In this document: positions 50,801 through 58,625 of the stretch, in pieces
Layout: each line of letters begins with the position of its first letter
Position numbering within the stretch: the stretch's first letter is position 1
NCBI GenBank assembly: GCA_030141605.1
Contig: JAQGDQ010000191.1
Location: 281,001-341,000, forward strand
DNA: 60,000 bases
Direction: 5' to 3'
Origin: Tubiluchus corallicola
Taxonomy: Eukaryota > Priapulida > Priapulimorpha > Priapulimorphida > Tubiluchidae
The notes under the pieces: generated by a model
Told to the model about the DNA's origin: nothing
Database searches by the model: none
What the model saw: the letters and a program-made list of their open reading frames with translations, nothing else
Made by a program: the position numbers and the translations under genes

Positions 50801-52756
50801 CATCCTGGATTGGGACCACAGCCCGTTCCTCCCACAAGTGCTGCTGCATACGAACGCCTTGGCATACCAGTTCCAGCAAATGCTTCAGTTAATCCAGGCA
50901 ATGTCCCTGTTACCACTGCAGCTCCTCACGAACGCTCGAGTCAGCCAGCACATTCACAGAGCAGTAGTTCGGAGCAGTCACTAAGAGAAGGCAATGTTTC
51001 AGCTGAGCGGTTACATATAGAACGAATGATGGCAGCTGATCCCATGGCTAGATTCGGAATTTTACCACCAGGAATGCCACTGTATGCAGCACACATGCAC
51101 GCTCATGCACACACACACCTACATTTACATGAGCCTCATTTACAGGGATCAGGAGCATACCCTCTCAACCCATATGCCCCAGGTAAACCAGCCTTTTATT
51201 GTTTAGTTTGGTAAGTTTCTGTCATGTGTGTAATCATTAAGAACACCAGACGCCCTTCATGTTCATATCATTTTCATATTCCTGTGCTTATTGCTAGAGG
51301 CAGCCATTTTTTAAAAATTACGAGCTACTGTAAGCTGACTAAATTTATTCAGTTATTTGATTTTTTATCTTTCTTTTGCAAGCTAGGTCAATTAGATTTC
51401 AGACATTGTCCATGTTGTGTGCATATTATAATTTGTTGTAATAGTAACAGCAGACTGCTGGCTGTTTACCAAGGACAAAATGTGTGAATGTTGTTGCTAA
51501 ATGATAACTATACATATTGCAGATTAAATATTCTAGAGAAGTTACTGATCATCCTTTAACATTGCTAATCATCTTTTGTTTAAACCAAATATTGTTTTTT
51601 GTAGGTGCACCTCCTGACCCATATGCTCTAGCAGTTGCTGGTGGTCCGTTTTTACCAGGTATGGTGCCACGCCCTCCTATACCAGGAGGAACTCCTCCTC
51701 ATCAAGAGAGAAACCTTGATCCTCTCAGTGCAGTAAGTATTTAATTACAGACAAGGCCAAAAAAGTTAATGAAATTGATTTAAATAAAAAAATGATCCAC
51801 TTTTGCTATTTTATCCTGCTTGCTGTGGCATGTATATTTTTGTTCAAATTTCTGAATGTGCTAATATTATTTTTACTTTTGAATTGCAGAAGATTTGAAC
51901 CAGAATAAATAAGTGCCCAGAATAGAATACAGTAGACCACTGACAACTTTATGCTTTACATTTTGCGTTTAATATATGTGTTTGACTGAGTTCCAAGTTA
52001 TGAACTGACAAATTTAATTTCGTTTTTTCCTGAACATTTTTCAGTAAATTATATTCTAGCTGTTTTAAGTAATGTGTAAAATATGTTTCTTTGAAATGTG
52101 TTTTGCAGCTGACACCACATGACCCAGTCCAAAGACAATTGCAAATGGAGAGAGAACAACAGCTTGTGTATCGAAATCAAATCTTGGCACATGAAGAATA
52201 CCTAAGGTGAGTAAGAATAAGAATGCTCTAAGGTTTTTACTGTTTACTAAGAAATTGAAATTCTTCTAATGCATGAAATTTCAGCCTGCATGTTTTAACA
52301 ACCATATTTTGCATTAAATAAATGGCAGTGGAATTGCTGCAGTTCACTACAATAACTGAACAGAACACATGGATGTTTTTTATGTTGTAGAATTGTGTTC
52401 AGCATGTCAGTTCTCCATCACGGGAAATCAGAATATTTTCCAAGTGGGAAACTTATCAACCTGAATTTGTGATATTTTGATTATTATTAGTTGTTGAGTC
52501 ATAAAACAAGTAACCATCTTTGGAGTTCTTAAATTGTCTGTTGATCTGAATAAATGGTTGAATTTGAGGTAGCTTTTTTGCAATTCTTGTAACACGTTGG
52601 CCTTTAACAACTTTTGTCATACATTTTGTTATCATTAAATTAGTTGCAGTGTTTATTCAAGCATCTATTACTGTGATACTAAAAGACCATTTTGCTATGC
52701 ATTAGTCTGTAACTTACATTTTTCATTACAGAAAAATGAATGCACTACCAAAATAG
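26244..52756 (+). CDS. RERE: Atrophin / RERE-type transcriptional corepressor (19 coding exons)
   Basis: Atrophins are nuclear corepressors that recruit histone deacetylases and bind nuclear receptors. Joining 19 exons, all with GT-AG borders and matching phases, gives 1,124 residues ending at TAG 52754-52756. Domain order: ELM2, about residues 18-78 ([12 protein letters not shown] ... [21 protein letters not shown]). SANT, about 131-178 ([20 protein letters not shown] ... [10 protein letters not shown]). A basic nuclear-localisation-like segment, about 180-208. A GATA-type zinc finger, about 251-275 (CGHC-x18-CSTC, same spacing as RERE). A Ser/Glu linker. A Pro-rich centre with possible SUMO sites (IKKE, VKKE). 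Then the atrophin C-terminus: [24 protein letters not shown], the [14 protein letters not shown] box, an Arg/Glu repeat helix, and [10 protein letters not shown] with a His-rich run. Human RERE is 1,566 residues and has a BAH domain before ELM2. No BAH exon was found here, so the start at 26244 is provisional. Confidence 0.93.
26322..27903 (+). other. Atrophin intron
   Basis: 1.6-kb phase-0 intron. A short AT microsatellite lies near 26502-26516. Nothing else recognised. Confidence 0.6.
27904..28037 (+). CDS. RERE: Atrophin exon: ELM2 middle
   Basis: Acceptor TTTCTTTAG|, donor CCAG|GTAACC. Encodes ARLPPC ... [20 protein letters not shown], aligning with RERE AKLPDLQP ... [20 protein letters not shown]. 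Starts in phase 0 and ends in phase 2. Confidence 0.95.
28038..29679 (+). other. Atrophin intron
   Basis: 1.6-kb phase-2 intron. It carries the foldback element at 28842-29157. The part 28080-28660 is less AT-rich, with chance frames of 87-88 residues on both strands and no known family. Confidence 0.6.
28842..29157. mobile_element. Foldback MITE with long imperfect inverted arms (about 316 bp)
   Basis: The left arm starts GAAAGGATCTATTGGT at 28842 and its reverse complement, ACCAATAGATCCTTTC, ends the element at 29157. The arms keep matching inward in order: GAAATCAA.TTATCT, AAAATT..TAGAA.TATAATTACA, AATACAGAAAG. Each arm is about 130-140 bases around a small centre near 28985-29010. There is no coding potential. 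It sits in the atrophin intron between exons 27904-28037 and 29680-29779. Confidence 0.8.
29680..29779 (+). CDS. RERE: Atrophin exon: end of ELM2
   Basis: Acceptor TATTCTCAG|, donor AAAAG|GTAAAC. Encodes (R)[18 protein letters not shown] followed by an [15 protein letters not shown]-like stretch, nearly identical to RERE ([20 protein letters not shown]). Ends in phase 0. Confidence 0.97.
29780..32556 (+). other. Atrophin intron
   Basis: 2.8-kb phase-0 intron. An 82-residue minus-strand frame at 30572-30820 has no recognisable domain. No repeat family identified. Confidence 0.6.
32557..32655 (+). CDS. RERE: Atrophin exon: linker and start of SANT
   Basis: Acceptor TTTTGCAG|, donor ACG|GTAAGT, 33 whole codons. 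Encodes [20 protein letters not shown] followed by [10 protein letters not shown], matching RERE [20 protein letters not shown] and CWTEDE at the entry to SANT. Confidence 0.95.
32656..33911 (+). other. Atrophin intron
   Basis: 1.26-kb phase-0 intron within the SANT domain. The block 33540-33720 is less AT-rich than its surroundings, with no coding signal; possible regulatory sequence, unproven. Confidence 0.5.
33912..33992 (+). CDS. RERE: Atrophin exon: SANT core
   Basis: Acceptor ATATTCCAG|, donor ACG|GTAAGT, 27 whole codons. Encodes [20 protein letters not shown] and YLPHKET, almost the same as RERE [20 protein letters not shown]. Confidence 0.98.
36726..36756. repeat. Perfect inverted repeat (hairpin), 12-bp arms
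   Basis: ATGGTGACAAAA at 36726-36737 is mirrored by TTTTGTCACCAT at 36745-36756 around a 7-base loop. It could be a stem in the intron RNA or the remains of an element end. Function unknown. Confidence 0.85.
38720..38785 (+). mobile_element. tRNA-like SINE head (remnant)
   Basis: TGACTCAGGTTACAC in A-box position is followed about 40 bases later by the B-box-like CGTTCAAACCC and then CTGATCTTTTTT. The B-box tail (TTCAA..CCTGAT..TTT) resembles the block at 12161-12222, suggesting one SINE family. No complete cloverleaf is visible. Confidence 0.4.
40373..40502 (+). CDS. RERE: Atrophin exon: end of SANT and basic linker
   Basis: Acceptor TATTTTTAG|, donor AAAAGG|GTATGC. Encodes [18 protein letters not shown] and then a strongly basic stretch ([17 protein letters not shown]) that looks like a nuclear localisation signal. 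Ends in phase 1. Confidence 0.95.
40503..40897 (+). other. Atrophin intron
   Basis: 0.4-kb phase-1 intron, nothing recognised. Confidence 0.7.
40898..40954 (+). CDS. RERE: Atrophin exon: short polar linker
   Basis: Acceptor ATTTTCAG|, donor TCTG|GTAGGT, 57 bases, phase 1 in and phase 1 out. Encodes [19 protein letters not shown]. Because it is symmetric (length divisible by 3), it could be skipped without a frameshift. Confidence 0.85.
40955..42550 (+). other. Atrophin intron
   Basis: 1.6-kb phase-1 intron. A small palindrome around TGGCCATT/AATGGCCA lies near 41270-41292. Nothing else recognised. Confidence 0.6.
42551..42646 (+). CDS. RERE: Atrophin exon: acidic segment and first half of GATA-type zinc finger
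   Basis: Acceptor TTTTGCAG|, donor ACAA|GTAAGC, phase 1 to phase 1. Encodes an acidic stretch ([14 protein letters not shown], compare RERE SEDDFDSEDSEQE), then [15 protein letters not shown] with the first Cys pair of the finger. Confidence 0.95.
42647..44249 (+). other. Atrophin intron
   Basis: 1.6-kb phase-1 intron that splits the zinc finger. AT-rich, nothing recognised. Confidence 0.6.
44250..44443 (+). CDS. RERE: Atrophin exon: second half of GATA-type zinc finger
   Basis: Acceptor TATTTCCAG|, donor AAAAG|GTAGGT. Encodes [20 protein letters not shown], then [13 protein letters not shown] and ILFKPV, with the second Cys pair; RERE reads SKDWHHGG..LLCTDCRIHFKKYGELP..FMFKPV. Cys-pair spacing is C-x2-C-x18-C-x2-C, identical to RERE. 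Ends in phase 0. Confidence 0.96.
44444..45184 (+). other. Atrophin intron
   Basis: 0.74-kb phase-0 intron, nothing recognised. Confidence 0.6.
45185..45304 (+). CDS. RERE: Atrophin exon: Ser/Thr/Asn linker
   Basis: Acceptor CATTTCAG|, donor CAGCAG|GTTTAT, 40 whole codons. Low-complexity polar linker ending in a basic MRKRPKAQQ. Symmetric and skippable. Support is splice sites plus frame continuity rather than residue conservation. Confidence 0.85.
45305..45651 (+). other. Atrophin intron
   Basis: 0.35-kb phase-0 intron, nothing recognised. Confidence 0.7.
45652..45812 (+). CDS. RERE: Atrophin exon: Ser/Glu-rich linker
   Basis: Acceptor TGTTTTAG|, donor CCTGG|GTAAGA. Encodes [20 protein letters not shown], then an [15 protein letters not shown] run, like the RERE Ser/Asp/Glu stretch after the zinc finger. 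Ends in phase 2. Confidence 0.92.
45813..46866 (+). other. Atrophin intron
   Basis: 1.05-kb phase-2 intron. A 94-residue frame at 46047-46331 has no known domain. Confidence 0.6.
46867..47586 (+). CDS. RERE: Atrophin exon: Pro-rich central region (720 bp)
   Basis: Acceptor TTTTCAG|, donor CAGT|GTAAGT. The largest exon encodes about 240 residues rich in Pro, Ser and Val ([34 protein letters not shown]). It contains SUMO-type motifs IKKE and two VKKE, with glutamate after them. RERE has a far longer Pro/Gln region here, which explains much of the length difference. Ends (LFRTKSAV) in the first conserved atrophin block, phase 2. Confidence 0.95.
47817..47896. repeat. (AAT)n microsatellite
   Basis: About 26 AAT triplets with one break. 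On the minus strand this is (ATT)n at the 3' end of the LINE remnant, as expected for a microsatellite-ended CR1/L2-like element. Confidence 0.95.
47897..48400 (-). pseudogene. LINE ORF2 C-terminal tail and 3' UTR (remnant)
   Basis: The minus strand from about 48325 to 48142 reads [18 protein letters not shown], then [23 protein letters not shown]. This is the C-terminal signature of L2/CR1-type LINEs (typically KALNGLAPSYL..LL.P..LRSSS..LLVVPR....YG.RAF). The stretch up to about 48400 may carry more of it in another frame. It then runs through AT-rich 3' UTR into (ATT)n. The copy lacks the catalytic domains and lies antisense inside the atrophin intron. Confidence 0.8.
48495..48636 (+). CDS. 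RERE: Atrophin exon: conserved SCSRTDYHF block
   Basis: Acceptor CATTTCAG|, donor AAACCA|GTAAGA. Encodes [20 protein letters not shown] then [20 protein letters not shown], aligning with RERE YKHLDRGYNSCARTDLYF and LAGSKLAKKREE. The Lys/Glu end starts a charged helix. Phase 2 in, phase 0 out. Confidence 0.97.
48637..49499 (+). other. Atrophin intron
   Basis: 0.86-kb phase-0 intron, nothing recognised. A 171-residue frame running from it across the next exon is a shadow in another frame. Confidence 0.6.
49500..49822 (+). CDS. RERE: Atrophin exon: TPALR.LS.YA.PH box
   Basis: Acceptor TTTACAG|, donor GAAAG|GTATGA. Contains [18 protein letters not shown], matching RERE GPDTPALRTLSEYARPHV, a block reported to bind Tailless/TLX-type nuclear receptors. 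Then a Gly/Pro-rich run and [20 protein letters not shown], matching RERE [21 protein letters not shown]. Ends in phase 2. Confidence 0.97.
49823..50242 (+). other. Atrophin intron
   Basis: 0.42-kb phase-2 intron, nothing recognised. Confidence 0.7.
50243..50451 (+). CDS. RERE: Atrophin exon: Arg/Glu helix
   Basis: Acceptor ATTTTTAG|, donor GCTG|GTACGT. Encodes [20 protein letters not shown], the RERERE helix of atrophins, then [20 protein letters not shown] and [11 protein letters not shown]. Ends in phase 1. Confidence 0.96.
50452..50702 (+). other. Atrophin intron
   Basis: 0.25-kb phase-1 intron ending in a tandem acceptor TTGCAGCAG. Confidence 0.7.
50703..51182 (+). CDS. RERE: Atrophin exon: Ala-rich run, ERLHIERM block, His-rich run
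   Basis: Acceptor TTTTGCAG|, donor CCCCAG|GTAAAC. Encodes an Ala run, [20 protein letters not shown], a second LGIPV repeat, [20 protein letters not shown] (RERE reads [21 protein letters not shown]) and [20 protein letters not shown] (RERE HSHIHSHLHLHQQ). The first acceptor is NAGNAG, so one Ala may be optional. Phase 1 to phase 1. Confidence 0.96.
51183..51604 (+). other. Atrophin intron
   Basis: 0.42-kb phase-1 intron, nothing recognised. Confidence 0.7.
51605..51732 (+). CDS. RERE: Atrophin exon: Pro/Gly segment near C-terminus
   Basis: Acceptor TTTTTGTAG|, donor GCA|GTAAGT. Encodes (G)[20 protein letters not shown], then [20 protein letters not shown], in the place of RERE LVDPLTAGPHLARFPYPPG. 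Ends in phase 0. Confidence 0.93.
51733..52108 (+). other. Atrophin intron
   Basis: 0.38-kb phase-0 intron, nothing recognised. Confidence 0.7.
52109..52206 (+). CDS. RERE: Atrophin exon: C-terminal Gln/Glu helix
   Basis: Acceptor TTTTGCAG|, donor CTAAG|GTGAGT. Encodes [20 protein letters not shown] then [13 protein letters not shown], matching the RERE end LQRLAMEQQWL ... SQEDYYSRL. Ends in phase 2. Confidence 0.95.
52207..52731 (+). other. Atrophin last intron
   Basis: 0.53-kb phase-2 intron, nothing recognised. Confidence 0.7.
52732..52756 (+). CDS. RERE: Atrophin last coding exon
   Basis: Acceptor TTCATTACAG|. Encodes (R)KMNALPK and the stop TAG at 52754-52756, in the place of the RERE C-terminus RLKKEGDKQL. 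Only eight codons, but the phase and position fit. Confidence 0.85.
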
Positions 52757-53449
52757 ACATTCAGTTATGTAGAAAGTGTCGTAGCTGCTGTCACTCAGTT
52801 GGTAAGTTCCTTAAAGTTCAGTATATTTGATACAACTTTGTTGCAAATGTTGCATAATTTTGCTTGTTTTGCAAGTAATAATTACTTCTGCCCTGAGGCA
52901 CTGTCGACACAATATTGGTTTTTCTTGAGTTTTCCCTTTAGTTTTATTTTTGGGGGTAACTCTCAAAAATTTCAAATGCTTCATTAAATTGAGTGCAGCT
53001 TTTGATGCTGATGTGTGTGCATGCATACCAAAGGCGTAATTTCAATTTTCTCCTATGGAGGGTTTCAAGGAGTAACGCCCACTGCATGTACCCCTAAAGG
53101 GTGCTTATTTGGTTTATTCTGGGGAGCTGTTTGGCCACAGTGACTCAAATTTGTTTTTTCATTTTAACAGCAACTCTGTAAATATTGTTCAGAACATCTA
53201 TAGAAATTTTTTGGTTATTGTTAAATTGATCTCAAAGTTCATATAAAAGATTTTTACCACCTGGAAAGGAAGTATGTGAGGCTGTTATCAATGTCTGATT
53301 ATTCATGTCTAGCTCAGAACTTATGAGTGTTGATACATTTTTCTTTGGGGCTTTTTCCATTTTTTTGCGAACACGTACACGAATATATATATATATATTC
53401 ATAAGCCAGAAACATGTTATATGGGAAGTGGGTAGACATACATACATAA
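52757..53449 (+). other. Atrophin 3' UTR / downstream flank
   Basis: AT- and T-rich sequence after the stop with no coding signal. A short (AT)n run lies near 53384-53398. No AATAAA appears here before the inserted element, so the 3' UTR may be long. Candidate AATAAA hexamers lie at 53549, 54453, 55550 and 55567; which is used cannot be told. Confidence 0.4.
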
Positions 53450-54369
53450 CAGTAGGCACCGCTTAATTGACCCAAAAAGGCCTGGTACGGGCCGCTTCTG
53501 CTCAAATGTACATAAAAACTGTCGTTGATTGACTCAAATAACTCCGCAAATAAAATAAGACATTTGTACGTGCCCAAAGAGCTTTTACAGTTTTTATATC
53601 ATCTTTACTTTGCTTTTGTGCACATGTGTAGAAACATTCATGTTAAGTACCATTTTGTTTGTAAGCAGGTACATTTATCATGCGTTAATATGGTAGTGGG
53701 TTTGCTTTCAATCTGTTACCCGCTTGTCCACTGCAATTAACCTCGTTACCCAAGAATTTCTGGAGGCTAAACACGTAATCTTTTGTCTAGCTCTCTCATT
53801 TTGAAGCTGTCGTTGGAAATGTCGCTTCTACGCTTAATGAGTCAACAGTCAAAGATGCACTTGCAGTAATCAGGCAGTATCAGCCGAAACCACTTGCGAG
53901 GAGCAAGATCACCAACCAACTGCAGCTCAAGCGCGCACAAGCGCTTAATGTTTTACGAGAATACCTGCATCACACAGCAACAGATTTTCAATTATATAAA
54001 ATATTATACATTGGATTTTTATAATTATGAGAACTTTGTGATCCAACTTCTTCGAGAGAAAATGAAGCAGCCGACTTTAAAGGCACTTTTTAATTTTTTG
54101 TTAATTTCCTCATGCAAATTTATATTAGATTATATTTATTTTATTTATTTATATTATTTAGATTTTATTTATATTAAAATATTTTTTTAAATTTTTAACT
54201 GCACAAAGAAATTTAGGCATTACTTCGTTTCTAAAATTCATTAAATGCCTTTGCAGTGCATACAAAGCTGGTGACTTGTACTTCTACACCTATCGGTTAA
54301 TAGGTTCAGTCGGTTAATTGGGTCAAAACACTTCGGTCCTAAAGTGAGCCTATTAAGCATTGCCTACTG
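53450..54369. mobile_element. DNA transposon remnant, pogo/mariner-like, 920 bp with terminal inverted repeats
   Basis: The left end CAGTAGGCACCGCTTAATTG (from 53450) is matched on the other strand by CAGTAGGCAATGCTTAATAG ending at 54369, 17 of 20 bases. Sequence next to the right end is TA and next to the left end TAA, compatible with a worn TA target duplication. Inside, plus strand about 53808-53990 reads EAVVGNVASTLNESTVKDAL, AVIRQYQPKP and RAQALNVLREYLHH in one frame. This has the look of the C-terminal tail of pogo/Tigger-type transposases (helical EAL..L..LR.Y pattern). The DDE core is missing, so it is non-autonomous. A subterminal copy of TTAATTGGGTC lies at 54314-54324. Confidence 0.65.
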
Positions 54370-57160
54370 TATGTATCATTTTTGCATTTCAGTCTTCTAA
54401 AATGAGCTCGGCATTTGTTAATCATTAATTTTTTTTTATTAAATTGTACTATAATAAAGGTCTCCAATTAGCCTCTTGCCATTGACTGAATTCATTGGGG
54501 CTATGAAAACTGTTACTACATTTGAATTTTCTTTTTCAGGAAAATATATCCGGATTAGGAATTTTGCGATTTCTATGCTACACGTTACAAACAGGGCGAT
54601 TTAAACCTATTCTTGTAATGAATTGATTCATAGTTTACATCAGCAGTTATGCCGCTCATTGGCTGGAATTCTTTAGATTAATTCTACAATGTTTAGTGCC
54701 GCATAGTTACAGATAATTGTTAGAAGTATATAGTTTTTGTTTAGAGAATGACTATTTTATTGAAAATTCTGCATATGGCTACCAAAGAAAACAAGTTAAA
54801 AAATTCAAGTCTGCAATTTGAAATCATTACAAAATGCACGCAATTTCAGTGCAATTGATGCAATTTTTTACACATTTGATCAGGCTACTACCTAAGTTAG
54901 ATCAACAGTTGTAAATCATTGTTACATTTTGTGCCACAAGAATGTAAACTAGCAAAAAAAGAATGTTTGCCAGTCTCCAAAAAATATTTGTACGAAGCCT
55001 TTGATTAATTAATTGTCTCAAGCTAAATCCTGCATAGGCAAGCTGCGGAAATCGGAGCAAAGGATAGATATTATTTATTTGTACAACTTGTATCACTAAA
55101 AGCAAAACTGCCCTCAAGAGGGAACATAGATATCAAAATGCCATTTGTTTGGTTTATTCGTAGTTGTGATGCATTCTTTTTGAACAGTTTTTGATGTTTG
55201 TTGTGTCAACTCTTAACGGCAGAGGCTACCTTTTTTGTTGGTAGTTGTGGCAGGATAGGAATTTAGTTAATTATCAAGGATAATCTTCTAATGTGAGATA
55301 ATGTATTGACAGAAGTGTCTAAGCCAAATTTAGATGAGTTGAAAGAGCCGTCTAGCTGCCACATGTCCATTCATTACCTAAGCTGAGTTTTGTTTAACGT
55401 TAGTCACTGATGTTGGTACATGCTATTATGCAGTAACTATTCAGCTCATCTACCAACTTTTTATTTCCTTCTAAACAGATATATTGAAATGAATTCACTT
55501 ATAGCAATTTGCTTTTTCCAAGGTAGGCCTATTTGTAGAATTTAGCAGTAATAAATAAGTTTGTGTAATAAACAAACTGGAGTGAAGTACCATGCAGTTG
55601 CTCATGTATATGCATTTGTAGTGATAGTAATAATAGTACTGCAATTAAATTTAATGTGTGTTGATAATTATAATCATGATCAGGTAGCTAGATTTTTGTT
55701 TATGTATGCAATCAGTGTATAACTTGGACATGATGGGCATGATTGCACAGTTTTATTTGCTATACCTTCATTTATATGTGCATTTAGAAGTACATTGTTA
55801 TACAATAACATGTACTTTGCTTCATACCGAAAGTTTTATAACACTATCATGTTACTTGAACTGAACTGTGTGATGTTGTTATTCTGATCATTTTGAATTA
55901 GGTTATTGCTCGATAAACAAAATGCAGTTTTAATTGTTTACTGTGATTGTTGTTCTGCCTGTATATACTGAACAATTACCTATGTTATGTAATTTCAAGA
56001 TATGTGTAAACTGGTGACTTGTTGCTGTTGCTTATTTATTGTTTTTAAGTAAAAAACATTACTAGCTTAATATATGTCAGATTATATATATATATATCAA
56101 TAAGAATTAAATAGACTTTACCGAAATTGTCTTTGAGTTTTTTATGATTCTATCTTGTGTACTTGGAATTGTAGTAAGCCCTGTTCTTCATGCAACAAAT
56201 CATTTGATGTCCGTTTTGTACCTAATATTTTACTGGGCCATAGCTGAGTGATATCTTGATTAGAGTTACATATAGCATAAACTGTACATGCGTAGCAGGA
56301 GTTGCAGATACTACATTACAGAGCTAAATGGGATATGTTAATAATTAGTAGGCTACCAACACATATTGTTTATACAGACGCTTTAAATCGACCACGTGTG
56401 TCGTTCTATAAAAATACATTGTTACTGAAGTACGGTATCCTTCTCAACAGTCGAGATGTACATTTTTACCACTGATTGAAGGTATAATTTTGAATTTTCA
56501 ACCTGCAATGTCAAAATTGTTAACTCCTCTTTGCGACTGGCGATTTACAGTGGTTATACTGGCTATATATCTCTCTATTAGGCTCGCGTATATCCACATC
56601 ATAAAGCAAGCCAAAAAACGCTGTTGTTCTTACGCCTCTACATTGACCCAACAATTTCTCTAAATTTTATCACTTGTCTGATCCAAGCATTGACTCTTAC
56701 TATGTGCTCATATTAACTAAACATAGAGCTTCTATCACTGCATAATTTCCAAATATTTTTTCCAACCACACATTTCAGCAGATGTTCTGTCGTATCACCC
56801 TCCTTCACACACAATGGACATCATCATGTTTAATTTTCCAATCAGTAATTTCACACTGTTTTTTCATCACACTCCGTTACGTAATTTGCTGTGTGGCATT
56901 GTCAGTTTTTCGTCATACAATTTACTTATTTGTGGAATTCCAGGAAAGGTATTGCATGAAAAGTGTTATAAAATTATGGTTATATTACTCCCGAAGGTTA
57001 AGAATACCCATTAAGAAGCCTCTAAAAATTTGATAGGGCTATCTTCCCTGCATGTTTAGATGCGCTAGGAACAAAGTCGGGCATATAATACAAGGCAAAT
57101 CTCTCAAAATACTTGTGACATTGATCATGTGAACTTTACCACAGCACCGCAAAACAATTA
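54370..57160. other. Intergenic / possible atrophin 3' UTR, no gene recognised
   Basis: AT-rich, with AATAAA at 54453, 55550 and 55567 and an (AT)n run near 56080-56098. The frame at 56782-57033 (83 residues) has no recognised motif. Confidence 0.4.
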
Positions 57161-57246
57161 CTTTACTTGCTGGGGCAAAATGTGTACTTAACCGGGTAGA
57201 CGCTTCCACGAACATGACCGATTAACCGAGCTTCTTCAATACAGAC

Positions 57247-57341
57247 GGTACTGTACCTTAACGGATTACTAATGCTGCTATTCCAACACTTCAGATATAA
57301 TACACTCGCTACTGTACATGTTAACGGATTAGTAATGCTGG
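57247..57341. repeat. Short tandem duplication
   Basis: TACTGTAC.TTAACGGATTA and TAATGCTG occur at about 57250-57278 and again at about 57311-57339, spacing about 61 bases, with a few differences. Confidence 0.6.
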
Positions 57342-57496
57342 TACAGTGAAAATGCGGCAAAAACTACTGTATGTTCTAGAATCTAGTCCTACAGCTGTCC
57401 AAGCTTACCATTGCCGATGAATCACACACACCACGAAGACTCAACTCGAAAGCCCCAAAGAAAAGGTCAATGGGCAGAGCCTATATCGATACTCAC

Positions 57497-57616
57497 CCGA
57501 ATGCCTTCACTGTGGGGCCCTCGAGCTCGGATTCCCAACCGCTTGCACCGGGGAATGCCCAGTGATAGCGCGGCCGCTACAGGAACCGTCGCCGTCAGGC
57601 CGGAAATGTAGAACGC
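57497..57616 (-). CDS. Possible internal exon of an unidentified minus-strand gene
   Basis: On the minus strand, an acceptor GTCTTTCTAG| is followed by 120 bases and a strong donor GGCATTCGG|GTGAGT. One frame is open through all 40 codons (AFYISGLTATVPVAAALSLG then IPRCKRLGIRARGPHSEGIR); the other two frames have stops. The segment is markedly GC- and CpG-rich compared with its flanks. I do not recognise the family, and no partner exon was found. The opposite strand is also open here (57411-57611, 66 residues), which weakens the case. It could also be part of a transposon or a small CpG island. Confidence 0.25.
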
Positions 57617-58555
57617 CTAGAAAGACACTCTAACTGTTTCGAAGTAAGCGGAGTTATTCGGTAGAAAGTGTTCGAAGGAAGCGTTTGCCCGGATAAGGTA
57701 ACATGATAGATGTCGAAGTAAGCGGTGAGCACAGCCTGCAGACACAAGACACAGTCAAAAACTGCCTGCCTACCGCTGGTACTAATTTTCTTCCACCTGA
57801 TTTTGCTTATATACGCCTCATTATCCATTCATCGGCGAGAATCCGGTTGTCAACCATTGAACCAATCGCATAAAACTAGTTCATGACGTCAGTGCATAAC
57901 AGGATGAGAGACTTTAGCAAAGGGGGTAATTTATGATAATTAAACATCTCCACTGTATGACCGAAACTGCCAGTACAAAAGAGCTTAGCATGTGGTGTCT
58001 GAAGGCTTTTCTTGCCCAACACATATGGATCAAGTTTACCAGAGTAGTAGGCTATTGTATCACAAGATATTATTCTAGCCAGTTTTACCCAGGGTATAAT
58101 GCATTATCCTTCGGTTGCCACTACATGGTGCAATATATGTGTCCGTTCGATACCAGAAATTCTAAAAATAACCATACAGTACTGCAAAGTGTGAATCAAT
58201 GTTTGCTGCCAAACTACATAATAGCCTAACATGTAACATGTAAGGGTAACGAAATCTTTGAACCTTATACCAGCGGGCAAAACCAAACATGAGCTAGATA
58301 TCTGGTGTTTGGCAATATGCTAACTCTGAGCCATTTATGAAGCTACTTAAAATGCTGAGTGGGACAATTAATATGTTAATTATTATAACTAATTATTAGT
58401 GACGGTACAAACACAATTAAATTTTGATATCAATCTTGAAAGATTGGGATGCAGCCTGAATTCGAAAATATGAAAACGTTGCGATGCAACCTGAATTTGA
58501 ACCACAGACAGTGAGGGACCTTCTACATACAAGGCCTTAGACCTAGGCACAGCAT
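57617..58555. other. Intergenic, no gene recognised
   Basis: The first 220 bases stay relatively GC-rich and contain a repeated GAAGTAAGCGG at about 57640 and 57715. The rest is AT-rich with chance frames such as 57933-58229 (98 residues). Confidence 0.4.
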
Positions 58556-58625
58556 TCCCTTGTGATCCAGTGATCAAGGCAATCAAAAGTAGGTTCCTGG
58601 TTCAAATCCAAGTTGAATCCCGGCT
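58556..58625 (+). mobile_element. tRNA-like SINE head (remnant)
   Basis: TGTGATCCAGTGATCAAGGC resembles the A-box region of tRNA-derived SINEs, and GGTTCAAATCC, about 40 bases later, is a near-perfect Pol III B-box. No acceptor-stem pairing is visible, so a SINE remnant is likelier than a tRNA gene. Confidence 0.5.

Noticed and set aside
57411-57611. 66-residue plus-strand frame in the GC-rich patch
   Set aside because: No recognised family, no splice context, and the minus strand has better splice sites over the same bases; GC-rich DNA has few stops by chance.
58556-58625. Functional tRNA gene
   Set aside because: A- and B-box-like motifs are present, but no acceptor-stem pairing or convincing anticodon arm could be found.
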